Source: Clostridia bacterium
GTDB taxonomy: Bacteria > Bacillota > Clostridia > Acetivibrionales > DSM-2933
NCBI GenBank assembly: GCA_026416815.1
Contig: JAOAEJ010000065.1
Coordinates: forward strand, 1 to 64,000
Length of the DNA: 64,000 nt
Reading direction: 5' to 3'
This document shows positions 1-9,280 of the stretch, in pieces. Below the pieces are notes generated by a model. It did not search any database. It was given only the letters and a program-made list of their open reading frames with translations, and had not been told where the DNA came from. How positions within the stretch are numbered: the stretch's first letter is position 1; each line of letters starts with the position of its first letter. The translations under genes and the position numbers were made by a program.

Positions 1-60
1 TGCCATAAAAAAACAACACCCCCTTTGCAAAAATTGTATCACAAAGAAAGTGTTTTTATC

Positions 61-135
61 AATCTTTATTTTAAATTATCAATCTTTATTTTAAATTATC
101 AAACTATTTTTTAAATTATCAAACTTTATTTTAAA
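61..135. repeat. Tandem 20-bp AT-rich repeat, about 3.75 copies
   Basis: Units start at 61, 81, 101 and 121. The first two are identical (AATCTTTATTTTAAATTATC), the third differs at a few positions and the fourth is cut short. It lies downstream of glmS in a gene-free end of the window. No function is evident. Confidence 0.85.
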
Positions 136-174
136 GGCACACTGTTCTTCATGCTTACAAAAATTAAGCATAAT

Positions 175-218
175 AAAAACCTCCTACTGCGACAAGGGTT
201 TGCGCAATTGGAGGTTTT
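175..218 (-). terminator. Hairpin terminator downstream of glmS
   Basis: AAAACCTCC and GGAGGTTTT form an inverted repeat around a roughly 25-nt loop. A and T runs flank both sides, so it could work in either direction. It lies about 60 bp past the glmS stop and is the natural end of that transcript. Confidence 0.75.
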
Positions 219-275
219 ATATCGTATGACAATATTTAATTATAACTCACAACAACATGGGTTACTCCATTAAAA

Positions 276-2099
276 TTACTCAACGGTTACACTTTTTGCC
301 AAATTTCTTGGTTTATCTACGTCACAGCCCTTTTCAACTGCCATATAATACGCAAACAACTGCATTGGAGTAACCGCCACAACCGGAGCTATAAGCGAAT
401 CTACATCAGGTACGTAAACCACTATATCCGCAGCCTTTTCTACTTCTTTATTGCGCTCTTGGGTTATAGCCAATACAACCGCACCTCTTGCCTTAACCTC
501 TTTAATATTGCTAATCATCTTCTCCAGCAGCGACTCCTGAGTCATAGGACAGATAACCAGCGTTCCCTTTTCAATCAACGCTATGGTACCGTGTTTCAAT
601 TCCCCACCGGCATAGGCCTCTGAATGGATATAAGATATTTCCTTCAGCTTGAGTGAACCCTCCATAGAAAGGGCATAATCAAGTCCCCTACCGATGAAGA
701 AAGTGCTCTTTGCATTATAGTGCTGTGAAGCAAACTTCTGTATTACTTCTTTATTCGCCAATACCTGTTCCAAAGCAGCAGGCAGATTCTTTAATTCTTC
801 GATTGTCCTAGCGTAGGCCTCCTCATCCATTGTGCCTTTCTTATAAGCAAAATCCAGTGCTACCAGGTACAATGCAGCCAACTGAGTATTGTACGCCTTT
901 GTAGAAGCAACCGCAATTTCCGGACCAGCCCATGTATAAAGTACATCGTGGGACTCCCTTGCAATAGAGCTACCTACAACGTTAACGATAGAAAGTACTC
1001 TTGCACCACGCTTCTTAGACTCCCTAAGAGCAAACAATGTATCAATTGTCTCACCGGACTGGCTTATGATAATAACGAGGTTTTTATCCCCAACCAACGG
1101 GTCGCGATACCTGAACTCAGAAGCAACATCTACTTCAACCGGTATCCTTGCCAGCTTCTCAATTATATACTTTCCTACAACCCCTGCATGATAAGCCGTA
1201 CCACATGCAACTATATACACCTTCTCAATATTCTTCAAATCCTCCGGTGTAATTTTTATATCATCAAGAACAATCTTTCCATCCTTAATTCTAGGATTTA
1301 TAGTATCTCTTATTACCTTTGGCTCTTCGCACATTTCCTTCATCATGAAATGCTCATAACCTGACTTCTCTGCCGCAGCTACATCCCAATTAACATGGAA
1401 AATATCCTTTTTAACCTCAGCTCCGTGTATGTTAAATACCTGTACTTCATCCTTCTTTAATACAACAACTTCCTTATCCTCAAGTATATAGATATCCCTT
1501 GTATACTCCAGTATCGCAGGTATATCCGAAGCTATGAAATTTTCCCCTTTTCCGAGACCGACGATAAGCGGGCTATCCTTTCTGGCAGCTACAAATACAT
1601 CGGAACAATCCTTGCATATAACACCTAAAGCATAGGAACCTTCCAGTTCATTGATAGATTCCATAACAGCCTGCACAAGGTCACCTTTGTAGTGGTATTC
1701 AACAAGGTGCGCTACTACTTCGGTATCGGTATCGGACACAAAGTTAAAACCTTTGGACTGCAAAAACTCTTTCAACTTCATATAGTTTTCTATAATACCG
1801 TTATGTACAACGGCAATTTTACCCGAATGGCTTATATGAGGGTGGGAGTTTATATCATTCGGCTCACCATGAGTAGCCCATCTTGTATGTCCGATTCCTA
1901 TTGTACCGTCAGGTGTATCCTTCTCTACCTTTTCCTCAAGTGAAGCAAGCCTTCCTTTACATTTGATAACATCTAAATTACCCTTATCAAATATGGCAAT
2001 CCCTGCAGAATCATAACCTCTATATTCAAGCTTTTTCAATCCGTTTATAAGTATTGGGGTTGCTACTTTTTCCCCTATATAACCAACTATTCCACACAT
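276..2099 (-). CDS. glmS: Glutamine--fructose-6-phosphate aminotransferase (isomerizing)
   Basis: This enzyme makes glucosamine-6-phosphate from fructose-6-phosphate and glutamine, the first step toward UDP-GlcNAc for peptidoglycan. The protein has 607 residues, the usual family length. It opens MCGIVGYIG, where Cys2 is the N-terminal amidotransferase nucleophile, and has HTRWATHG and the glutaminase domain over about residues 1-220. Two SIS sugar-isomerase domains follow (SQSGETIDTL around residue 350, second SIS 450-590), and it ends in the typical AKSVTVE. AAGGAG stands 10 nt before the ATG. It is the last gene of a cdaA-cdaR-glmM-glmS block, and a glmS ribozyme upstream shows it is controlled by glucosamine-6-phosphate. 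Nothing is missing. Confidence 0.98.
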   Translation of the reverse strand: MCGIVGYIGEKVATPILINGLKKLEYRGYDSAGIAIFDKGNLDVIKCKGRLASLEEKVEKDTPDGTIGIGHTRWATHGEPNDINSHPHISHSGKIAVVHNGIIENYMKLKEFLQSKGFNFVSDTDTEVVAHLVEYHYKGDLVQAVMESINELEGSYALGVICKDCSDVFVAARKDSPLIVGLGKGENFIASDIPAILEYTRDIYILEDKEVVVLKKDEVQVFNIHGAEVKKDIFHVNWDVAAAEKSGYEHFMMKEMCEEPKVIRDTINPRIKDGKIVLDDIKITPEDLKNIEKVYIVACGTAYHAGVVGKYIIEKLARIPVEVDVASEFRYRDPLVGDKNLVIIISQSGETIDTLFALRESKKRGARVLSIVNVVGSSIARESHDVLYTWAGPEIAVASTKAYNTQLAALYLVALDFAYKKGTMDEEAYARTIEELKNLPAALEQVLANKEVIQKFASQHYNAKSTFFIGRGLDYALSMEGSLKLKEISYIHSEAYAGGELKHGTIALIEKGTLVICPMTQESLLEKMISNIKEVKARGAVVLAITQERNKEVEKAADIVVYVPDVDSLIAPVVAVTPMQLFAYYMAVEKGCDVDKPRNLAKSVTVE

Positions 2100-2490
2100 A
2101 ATTTGACTTCTCCTTTACAAATTAATAAATTGACATAAGAAGCTATTAGCTTTCTCTCACATATACTTATTTGCAACAACAAATTCCATACAGATAGATA
2201 CAGAACTACCGCAAATTTACTCCACAATGCCGCCACTAAGAGAGATGACAATAAATAAACAACACAAACCTTCATTGCTGCGTGTCAGCAAAAAAAGGTG
2301 TATTTATCCTCTCCCCCTAACGACATGGGTATAATAACAGTTACATATCTTATTCCAACTGACAAAATAGGTTTATCAAAAGTGATTTGAACTATGCCAA
2401 AACAAATAAGACCCGATATAAACCTTGCCATGGGTTTCTTGTCAGGCATATGCTTTCATATAAAGATATTTGATGTGCAGATATGAACAG
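2100..2490 (-). other. Unassigned leader stretch between the ribozyme and glmS
   Basis: About 390 nt separate the recognisable end of the ribozyme from the glmS start, longer than usual for glmS leaders. I see no convincing gene. The only open frame here (2087-2275, minus) lacks a ribosome site and overlaps glmS. Confidence 0.5.
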
Positions 2491-2677
2491 GATCAGTCAC
2501 TCCGGCTCGCTTTGTTCTACGGTTGCCCGTATATTTTGTAGAGCCTTTACGATTGTGACAAACCGGAAGGTTTCCGCCGAATATTCGATACCTCACCGAC
2601 TAAATGCCTAAACTACATATGCCGGTGACCTCCTTCTCCTCGTCAACGGATATAAACAACATACCCGTCCTGGCGCT
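2491..2677 (-). promoter_or_regulatory. glmS ribozyme (glucosamine-6-phosphate-activated self-cleaving RNA)
   Basis: Read on the minus strand, the stretch carries the conserved pieces in order: AGCGCCAGGACGGG at the 5' end, GTTGACGAGGAGAAGG, then ATCGAATATTCGGCGGAAAC and CTTCCGGTTTGTCAC. The closing GAGCCGGAGTGA holds a GTGA that can pair back with TCAC in the P3 loop, as in the family pseudoknot. Self-cleavage is expected between A2677 and G2676. In this family, bound glucosamine-6-phosphate triggers cleavage and lowers glmS expression. I matched it from memory of the consensus. The core is clear; the exact 3' edge is approximate. Confidence 0.93.
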
Positions 2678-2713
2678 TTTTATAAATTAAGACGTAAAAG
2701 ACTCCATTATTCT

Positions 2714-2742
2714 TTTACAGTCTTTTCTTCTAACCCTGTCAA
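2714..2742 (-). promoter_or_regulatory. Candidate sigma-A promoter for glmS
   Basis: On the minus strand TTGACA (2737-2742) is followed after 17 bp by TGTAAA (2714-2719), a weak -10. Transcription would begin about 30 nt before the ribozyme cleavage site, which suits the family arrangement. Confidence 0.45.
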
Positions 2743-2788
2743 CTCTTATTCCCACCCCCTTTCATAAATTTGCTTAACAAAACTTAAC

Positions 2789-2831
2789 CATATGGAACAC
2801 AAATTAATCATATTAATTTATGCTCCATATG
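2789..2831 (-). terminator. Long hairpin downstream of glmM
   Basis: CATATGGAACA pairs with TGCTCCATATG, and an inner AAATTAAT/ATTAATTT pair extends the stem. It begins 13 bp past the glmM stop. It lacks a clean T run, so it may stabilise the 3' end or terminate weakly. Confidence 0.5.
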
Positions 2832-2843
2832 TCAATATGCTTT

Positions 2844-4193
2844 CTATCCTAATCTTTCCTCGATTACCTTTACTAATTCAATAGCCCTGGTAGTAATATA
2901 GTCCTGATCCTTTCCTTCAATCATAACCCTTACCAGAGGCTCTGTACCTGAAGGTCTTATAAGTACACGGCCTTCACCGTGGAACTCATCTTCAAGCTCC
3001 TTGCACATTTTTGCAATAACTTCGTCCTCAAGGTACTTGTGCTTCTTTTCATTGCTAACCTTGGCATTCTTTAAAACCTGCGGAAGAATATGCATTACAG
3101 AAGCAAGCTCCGACATTTTCTTACCGGAAGTCTTTAGCACCTGTAAAAGCTGAAGCGCAGTCAAGAGGCCATCTCCAGTGGTGTTATGCTCAAGGAATAT
3201 AACATGACCCGATTGTTCTCCACCGAGTACATATCCCTTATCCAGCATTTCTTCAAGCACATATCTGTCCCCAACTTTGGTCTTAGCTATGTTTAAGCCT
3301 TCCTTTTTAGCCATTATGTCAAATCCGAGGTTGCTCATTACGGTAGCAACTATTGTATCCTTAGCCAGCATACCCCTTCTTTTCAAATCCAATCCTATGA
3401 TAGCCATTATCTGGTCACCGTCAATAGTCTTGCCGTTTTCGTCTATAGCAAGTACTCTGTCAGCATCACCGTCGAAGGCAAGCCCTATTTCTGCACCCGA
3501 CTCAACAACAAACTTTTGTAAATCGCCCATATGGGTAGAACCACAGTTACTATTAATATTTATTCCATCGGGTTCATTATTGATTACACTAACTTCTGCT
3601 CCCAGGTCAAACAAAGCTACAGGAGCGGCCTGATAAGCTGCACCGTTTGCGCAGTCTATAGCGATCTTCATGCCCTTCAAATCTACTTCAATAGTGCCTT
3701 TCACAAATGCTATATAGTCATCAAGCGCCGTTTCTATCTCACTTTTGACTCCTACATTCTTACCTGTAGGCTTCGGAAGCTCTTCCGCATTATCCAGAAT
3801 AATAGCCTCAATTTTTTCTTCTATAGCATCGGGAAGTTTGTATCCGTTACCGTTAAAAAACTTTATACCATTAAACTCAAAAGGATTATGAGAAGCCGAT
3901 ATTACCACACCGGCGTCAGCATTGTACAGCCTTGTCAGATAAGCAATTGCAGGAGTCGGTAATACACCAAGGCATATAGCTTCCGCACCAACCGAACAAA
4001 TACCTGCTACCAGTGCAGACTCAAGCATATCCCCTGAAATTCTGGTATCCATACCCACAAGTATCTTGGGCGTATGCTTAGTCTCCCCAGCCAAAACATA
4101 TGCTCCCGCCTGACCCAATTTATATGCTAATTCAGCAGTTAACTCCTGATTTGCAACACCTCTTACACCATCTGTTCCAAATAACCTACCCAC
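2844..4193 (-). CDS. glmM: Phosphoglucosamine mutase
   Basis: GlmM converts glucosamine-6-phosphate to glucosamine-1-phosphate for UDP-GlcNAc synthesis. The protein has 449 residues, typical length. It opens [12 protein letters not shown], has the phosphoserine loop SASHNP with the catalytic Ser at residue 101, the metal loop DGDADR near residue 243, and the C-terminal phosphate-binding [12 protein letters not shown]. The start is GTG, placed by GGAGGG six bases upstream. Genes for diadenylate cyclase and its regulator lie upstream on the same strand, as in most Firmicutes, where GlmM binds and restrains CdaA. It is separated here from cdaR by an FAD oxidoreductase gene. Confidence 0.98.
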   Translation of the reverse strand: MGRLFGTDGVRGVANQELTAELAYKLGQAGAYVLAGETKHTPKILVGMDTRISGDMLESALVAGICSVGAEAICLGVLPTPAIAYLTRLYNADAGVVISASHNPFEFNGIKFFNGNGYKLPDAIEEKIEAIILDNAEELPKPTGKNVGVKSEIETALDDYIAFVKGTIEVDLKGMKIAIDCANGAAYQAAPVALFDLGAEVSVINNEPDGININSNCGSTHMGDLQKFVVESGAEIGLAFDGDADRVLAIDENGKTIDGDQIMAIIGLDLKRRGMLAKDTIVATVMSNLGFDIMAKKEGLNIAKTKVGDRYVLEEMLDKGYVLGGEQSGHVIFLEHNTTGDGLLTALQLLQVLKTSGKKMSELASVMHILPQVLKNAKVSNEKKHKYLEDEVIAKMCKELEDEFHGEGRVLIRPSGTEPLVRVMIEGKDQDYITTRAIELVKVIEERLG

Positions 4194-4430
4194 TTTGAAC
4201 CCTCCATGTATGTAAATATTATATTCTTTCGTTACACAAGGTAATTATAACTTTATTAAAAAAACAATACAAGTTTAATTCCCAAATTTCCATTTAAATT
4301 ACAAATCCAATCTTTACCCTACTATATAAATAATAATAAATTCTTTTGGATACATAATAAAAGCAAAACCTTATTATATACTATGACAACAATAACCTAA
4401 TTTGACACTAAAGTACTCATTAATTTATAT

Positions 4431-6020
4431 TCAACCCAGAGGCGCATACTCCGAAATAATACGCTCAGCCACCCTTATTCCGTCAACCGCAGCACTTACA
4501 ATCCCTCCTGCATATCCAGCCCCTTCACCTGTAGGGTATAGCCCTTTAATGCCTTCTGCTTCCAGCGAATCTCCCCTTGGTATCCTGACCGGGGATGACG
4601 TTCTCGTTTCAACACCGGTCAGCACAGCCTCCTTCATTCCAAATCCCTTTAGCTTATTATCAAAATAGCCTATAGACTCCTTCATAGTCCTCGTAATAAA
4701 CTCCGGAAGGCAAAGGTTAATATCAGCTAAAGCTACTCTTCCTGTATAACTGGGTCTTACACTTCCAAGACTTGTAGAAGGCTTGCTGTCAAGGAAATCT
4801 CCAAGCTTTTGTATAGGGGCTGAGCCATTCTTCCCTCCCACTTCATAGGCAAGCCTCTCCCACCTTCGCTGGAACTCAACACCGGCAAGGGGATGACTTC
4901 CACCAAAGTCTCCCGGTTCAACCGATACAACCAGAGCACTATTGGCATTTTCCCTATCCCTTGCAAACTCGCTCATTCCATTTGTGACAATAGTCCCGTT
5001 TTCCGAAGCTGAAGCAACCACTATACCCCCAGGGCACATACAGAAAGAATAGGCAGTCCTGCCTGAAGTCTTATAAAAAAGCTGATAATCGGCCGCACCC
5101 AGCTTTGTATGCCCGGCTGCACTACCGTATTGAGCCTTATCAATCAACTCCTGAGGATGTTCTATCCTCACACCTATAGAAAATGGCTTTTGAATAAAAC
5201 TTACCCCATTTTTAAGGAGAGCGTCAAAGGTGTCTCTAGCACTGTGCCCCACAGCCAATACCACCGCTTGAGAATCAATCATTTCACTTCCATTGACCTC
5301 TACACCAACCACTGCAGAGCCTTCTATTTTTAACGAAGTAACTTTTGTATTAAACCTTACTTCTCCACCGTACTGCTCTATTCTTTTACGCATATTAACA
5401 ACAACTTTTTTCAACACATCAGTTCCTATGTGAGGTCTGGACTTATATAAAATCTCCTCCTGCGCTCCGGAATTATACAACTCTTCGAGAACCTTCTCAC
5501 ATCTCCTGTCGTTTATCCTGGTAGTCAGCTTCCCATCTGAGAAGGTACCCGCTCCACCCTCACCGAACTGCACGTTGGTCTCGGTATCAAGCTCACCTTT
5601 CTCCCAATATCTATGGACTATCTCAGTGCGCTTTTCTACACACTCCCCCCGTTCAAGCACCAGAGGCCTATACCCATTTTGGGCCAAAATAAGTCCGGCA
5701 AACAACCCCGCCGGACCACTTCCCACAACTATCGGTCTATTTTTTAACGGTATACCTCCTATAGCTAAAGACTCTTCTTTGTTTTCCTCTACCGTCCTTA
5801 CATCATTGCTGCTTATCTTGACTGCCTTACCCTGGACTTCAACCAAAACCGAATAAATAAGGGTGATGGAAGGCTTTCTTCTCGCATCCACCGATTCTTT
5901 GGTTATCTTAAAACTTTTAAAATCTTTTGCACTTATCCTCAGCTTTTTTGCTGCAGCACTTTTTAAGGCATTAATATCATCATCCAAAGATAATCTGATA
6001 TTGTTAATAATAAATTTCAT
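4431..6020 (-). CDS. NAD(P)/FAD-dependent oxidoreductase (COG2509-type)
   Basis: A 529-residue flavoprotein of the uncharacterised family often annotated as FAD-dependent dehydrogenase. A Rossmann FAD-binding motif, VVGSGPAGLFAGLILAQNG, lies near residue 100, followed by LERGECVEKR. QFGEGGAGTFSDGKL and, near the C-terminus, YPTGEGAGYAGGIVSAA are typical of this group. An N-terminal segment of about 90 residues precedes the Rossmann fold. No signal peptide or membrane span is seen. The substrate is unknown. It starts 10 bp after the cdaR stop, so it is co-transcribed with cdaA-cdaR and lies before glmM, about 240 bp away. GGAAGAAAAAT precedes the ATG. Confidence 0.88.
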   Translation of the reverse strand: MKFIINNIRLSLDDDINALKSAAAKKLRISAKDFKSFKITKESVDARRKPSITLIYSVLVEVQGKAVKISSNDVRTVEENKEESLAIGGIPLKNRPIVVGSGPAGLFAGLILAQNGYRPLVLERGECVEKRTEIVHRYWEKGELDTETNVQFGEGGAGTFSDGKLTTRINDRRCEKVLEELYNSGAQEEILYKSRPHIGTDVLKKVVVNMRKRIEQYGGEVRFNTKVTSLKIEGSAVVGVEVNGSEMIDSQAVVLAVGHSARDTFDALLKNGVSFIQKPFSIGVRIEHPQELIDKAQYGSAAGHTKLGAADYQLFYKTSGRTAYSFCMCPGGIVVASASENGTIVTNGMSEFARDRENANSALVVSVEPGDFGGSHPLAGVEFQRRWERLAYEVGGKNGSAPIQKLGDFLDSKPSTSLGSVRPSYTGRVALADINLCLPEFITRTMKESIGYFDNKLKGFGMKEAVLTGVETRTSSPVRIPRGDSLEAEGIKGLYPTGEGAGYAGGIVSAAVDGIRVAERIISEYAPLG

Positions 6021-6030
6021 ATTTTTCTTC

Positions 6031-7236
6031 CTATCTTGTATCTACTTTAATATCAATGCTATACTCACCAATCAATTTGACACTGTCAGGCAGACCAATT
6101 TTTAAAGGAAGCTGGTAGGTACCGGGACCTTTACCTGCTACATCTACACTTGTCATAAAATTCTCAGTTTCGAGAGTTTCAAGGTCTTTTTTGCTGCCCT
6201 TAATCTCAACCTTAAGCTCCAGTGTTTGTATTTCATACTTTAACGAGTTGTCAATTTCAGTATTCATAAGTTTAATATCTTCTTTTTTAATCACAAAACT
6301 CTTTTGTACAAGCTGCTCAATTGCGACGTTAACCGCGACCTCTCTAGAAGCATTGACCAACCTAATACCTTCCGGAAGTTTCACCAGACTTGCTGTACTT
6401 ATAGTTTTATTTGCATTCTCAATGTCTATGGGCATAGTCTCCAACGAATTAATCCCCGCTAAGTCCTCGGGTAATCCCGTTATCAGCACATCTCCAGGCT
6501 TAACGTTACTATCCCCGCCTATATAATTTTTTGCAGGAATTCCCTTGATAATAGGTATTACAGGTACTCGCTTAGCTACCTCAAGCTTGACGTCTGCATA
6601 AAGCTTTCTGCTTAATTCGGGTATTTCTTCACCCTTTTTATTATATACTCTACACTCTTTTTTAACCGTTATATTCCTGTCAAGCTTACTTACATCTACA
6701 TATACCTTTACTGCAGCTACAGAATTTATCAGCGAATCCAACCCCTGAAGAGAAATAGTGTGAGGTATCGCGGATTTTGAAATAATCTCGTAGTTTTCCT
6801 TAAGTTTTCCGGTTGTTTCTACCTGCACATAAAATGGGTTTTCCTCAATTTTGCCCAGGTCTACAGCTATTGCCTTAGGTTTTATTTCTAAATCCTTTAA
6901 TGACAGTTTCTCAGTCCCGAGATAAACAGGGGTATCCACAGTTAAAGATTTTTCCGAAGCAGATTGGATTCTTGAGAAATCCAGCATTACCTCAAAGTCA
7001 CTTGCAGATATGTTCTTTATTTTCTCCTTGCTGCCGCTTATAGTTATAGCTATACTACGTAGATAGTTTTTGTTTTTTAAAACTATCCCTTTATCGTTCA
7101 GTGTGTTTTCATTAATAACCTTTAGAGGAACGGTCAGTACCTTTTCCTCAAAAGGGTTTACAATGAACCACAGCAGCACCGCCAGCATTATGGATATTAT
7201 TTTTAAAGTTATACTATTCTTCAACAGCCTATTCAC
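6031..7236 (-). CDS. cdaR: YbbR-domain protein, CdaA regulator
   Basis: CdaR is a membrane-anchored protein with repeated extracytoplasmic YbbR domains that modulates the diadenylate cyclase CdaA. The protein has about 401 residues. One N-terminal membrane helix (IISIMLAVLLWFIVNPFEEK) is followed by roughly four YbbR repeats, each with the V(T)VPL...N / P..V.I.G pattern. The start chosen is GTG at 7236, because GGAAGGTG lies 9 nt upstream and the GTG overlaps the cdaA stop as GTGA. A GTG 18 bp further upstream is possible but has no ribosome site. It is translationally coupled to cdaA. Confidence 0.92.
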   Translation of the reverse strand: MNRLLKNSITLKIISIMLAVLLWFIVNPFEEKVLTVPLKVINENTLNDKGIVLKNKNYLRSIAITISGSKEKIKNISASDFEVMLDFSRIQSASEKSLTVDTPVYLGTEKLSLKDLEIKPKAIAVDLGKIEENPFYVQVETTGKLKENYEIISKSAIPHTISLQGLDSLINSVAAVKVYVDVSKLDRNITVKKECRVYNKKGEEIPELSRKLYADVKLEVAKRVPVIPIIKGIPAKNYIGGDSNVKPGDVLITGLPEDLAGINSLETMPIDIENANKTISTASLVKLPEGIRLVNASREVAVNVAIEQLVQKSFVIKKEDIKLMNTEIDNSLKYEIQTLELKVEIKGSKKDLETLETENFMTSVDVAGKGPGTYQLPLKIGLPDSVKLIGEYSIDIKVDTR

Positions 7237-8111
7237 TTGACTTTCACCTTCCACAAAGTCAACTTTTTGTTCGGCGTACTCTTCTCCAATAGATTTTTGT
7301 TGAGCGCTTTCCTTAGGGTATCTGCAGTCAGATTTCTTGTCAGACCCCCATTTAAAGCAAAGGATATCTTCCCAGTCTCCTCCGATACAATAACAGCTAT
7401 GGAATCCGAAACCTCCGTAATACCCAGAGCGGCCCTATGCCTTGTTCCAAGCTCCTTACTCAAATTCGGATTATCCGTCAACGGAAGAAAACATGCAGCA
7501 GCTTTAATCTTACTTCCCCTGATAATAACAGCTCCGTCATGTAAGGGTGTATTTGGAGTAAATATATTTAAAAGTAATTCCGAGGATACATTTGACTCCA
7601 ATTGCACACCGGTATTTATTATTTCTCCAATCTTAGTCTCTTTTTCAATAACAATCAGTGCACCAGTAAGAGTTTTTGACATTTCCGAAACAGCCTTGAT
7701 AATTTCCTCTATAGCAACAGTAGTCTGTATTGTATTATCCTGCTCTTCAAAATTAAAAAAGTCTCTGAACTTACTTCTTCCTATCTGTTCCAAGCCCCTA
7801 CGCAGTTCAGGCTGAAACAGTACAATAAGAGCAAACCCTGCCAGTTCTATTGTCTTGTTAAGTATGTAGGCTATAGTCCTTAGTTCAAGCAATTCACTCA
7901 ACTTGGCAACTATGAGTATAACCAGTATCCCCTTTAGTAATTGCCATGCTCTTGTCTCTCTTACAAGCTGTATAAGCTTATAAATGATATAGGATACTAT
8001 ACCTATATCTACAAGTGCTTTGAACATGTCAATAGGACTTTGATAAGGTATATAATTTGCAAAAAAGTTTGCAATATCATCTATATTAAAGTTTCTGAGA
8101 AAATCAATCAA
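7233..8111 (-). CDS. cdaA: Diadenylate cyclase CdaA (c-di-AMP synthase)
   Basis: CdaA condenses two ATP into cyclic di-AMP at the membrane. The protein has 292 residues. Three predicted N-terminal membrane helices (about residues 35-100, including ILVILIVAKL and FALIVLFQPELRRG) precede the DisA_N domain. The catalytic motifs DGA (192-194) and GTRHRAALG (222-230) are intact. The start is TTG, since GAGG lies six bases upstream and the next Met is residue 29. It leads cdaA-cdaR-FAD oxidoreductase-glmM-glmS, linking c-di-AMP to cell-wall precursor supply. All catalytic residues I can check are present. Confidence 0.96.
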   Translation of the reverse strand: MIDFLRNFNIDDIANFFANYIPYQSPIDMFKALVDIGIVSYIIYKLIQLVRETRAWQLLKGILVILIVAKLSELLELRTIAYILNKTIELAGFALIVLFQPELRRGLEQIGRSKFRDFFNFEEQDNTIQTTVAIEEIIKAVSEMSKTLTGALIVIEKETKIGEIINTGVQLESNVSSELLLNIFTPNTPLHDGAVIIRGSKIKAAACFLPLTDNPNLSKELGTRHRAALGITEVSDSIAVIVSEETGKISFALNGGLTRNLTADTLRKALNKNLLEKSTPNKKLTLWKVKVK

Positions 8112-8249
8112 AAAACCTCACACCCTTACCTATGAAAATACCTGCAGCTTCCAGTACAGCCGATTATGTAAAATAATATTGTATACATAGAATTATACCT
8201 GCTTTTTTATCATTTGTAAGCCATTTTTCCTTTTTGTAATAATTTTGCA

Positions 8250-8295
8250 ATAAAATCAAGCCTGACCCACCATATTATAACGGCTGCCAGGCTTG
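8250..8295 (-). terminator. Terminator downstream of the radical SAM gene
   Basis: On the minus strand CAAGCCTG and CAGGCTTG (8288-8295 and 8258-8265) pair around a 22-nt loop, followed by ATTTTATT. It separates the AmmeMemoRadiSam genes from cdaA. Confidence 0.75.
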
Positions 8296-8315
8296 CAGCT
8301 TATCATCAACGCTTA

Positions 8316-9185
8316 TTACCACACATTTCCCAGGTAAACATACTTCAAATACTCCTGTGCTTTTTCCTTAGCCCTTATTAAAGTCTCCTTTGGTGTTACA
8401 GGCTTGTCCTGCATTCTATAATTAGGAAAGAACCTTGACAAATGAAGAGGTATATCGGGAGATATACCTGCAAGCCAGCGAGCCATCTCCTCAATTTCTT
8501 CAACAGCGTCGTTCAACTCAGGTATTACCAGCGTAGTCACCTCTACATGACATTTTCTTGCTGCCAGTTCTACTGTATCCTTGACGTTACTAAGCGTACC
8601 CTTGCAAATTTCATGGTAAAATGAAGCTGTATAGGCCTTTACATCTATATTCATTGCATCAATATACGGCAGTAAATCCTCCAGTGGCTCTTTACTTATA
8701 AAACCGTTTGTAACCAGTACATTTGAAAGTCCACGTTCTTTCAATTGCCGGGAGGTATCATATACAAACTCATACCATATGGAGGGCTCATTGTAGGTAT
8801 AAGCTATACCTATATTACCTTCCTCCACCAACTCTTTCGCCTTTTCTGCCAATTCTGAGGGCGTAATATCATATGATTCCGGTTTCTCGTGAGCAATGCC
8901 CCAGTTCTGGCAAAATGAACACTTCAAATTACACCCAAAAGTACCTACGGATAATATATTAGTACCTGGGTGAAACCTATAAAGAGGCTTTTTCTCGATA
9001 GGGTCAATGGCATTTGAAGTTATTTTCCCATAATTCAACGAATACAACTCACCGTCTATATTTTTACGTGCCCTGCAGGCCCCCAGACCATCTGGCTTTA
9101 TCACACAATTATGAGGACACAAATAACAGTGTACCTTCGACTCCTCTATCTTATTAAAATACATGGCTATTTTAGCCGCTTCCAT
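8316..9185 (-). CDS. amrS: AmmeMemoRadiSam system radical SAM enzyme
   Basis: A 289-residue radical S-adenosylmethionine protein, closely related to pyruvate-formate-lyase-activating enzymes. The [4Fe-4S] motif CNLKCSFC has cysteines at 85, 89 and 92, in an FHPGTNILSVGTFGCN context typical of AmrS. A second cysteine set near the N-terminus (C20, C23, C27, C37) may bind another metal. The reaction and substrate of this three-part system are not established. It follows the B-A fusion by about 95 bp on the same strand and so probably shares its transcript. A perfect 22-bp palindrome (9221-9242) lies between them. GGGAGCAGGTGA precedes the ATG. Confidence 0.93.
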   Translation of the reverse strand: MEAAKIAMYFNKIEESKVHCYLCPHNCVIKPDGLGACRARKNIDGELYSLNYGKITSNAIDPIEKKPLYRFHPGTNILSVGTFGCNLKCSFCQNWGIAHEKPESYDITPSELAEKAKELVEEGNIGIAYTYNEPSIWYEFVYDTSRQLKERGLSNVLVTNGFISKEPLEDLLPYIDAMNIDVKAYTASFYHEICKGTLSNVKDTVELAARKCHVEVTTLVIPELNDAVEEIEEMARWLAGISPDIPLHLSRFFPNYRMQDKPVTPKETLIRAKEKAQEYLKYVYLGNVW

Positions 9186-9280
9186 GTTAGTTGCTCACCT
9201 GCTCCCTGTATCCTTAATGCAACTTATTAATATTAATAAGTTATCTATATTACATGCCCCCGCAAAACAGATAAACAGCC

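Noticed and set aside
61..135. Tandem repeats considered as a CRISPR array
   Set aside because: The 20-bp units abut with no unique spacers and no cas genes are present.
2087..2275. 62-codon hydrophobic minus-strand frame overlapping the glmS start
   Set aside because: No ribosome site, runs into glmS in another frame, and lies within the glmS leader.
9221..9242. Perfect AACTTATTAATATTAATAAGTT palindrome as an operator
   Set aside because: AT-only palindromes arise easily in this composition, and it lies inside an apparent operon; noted but not called.
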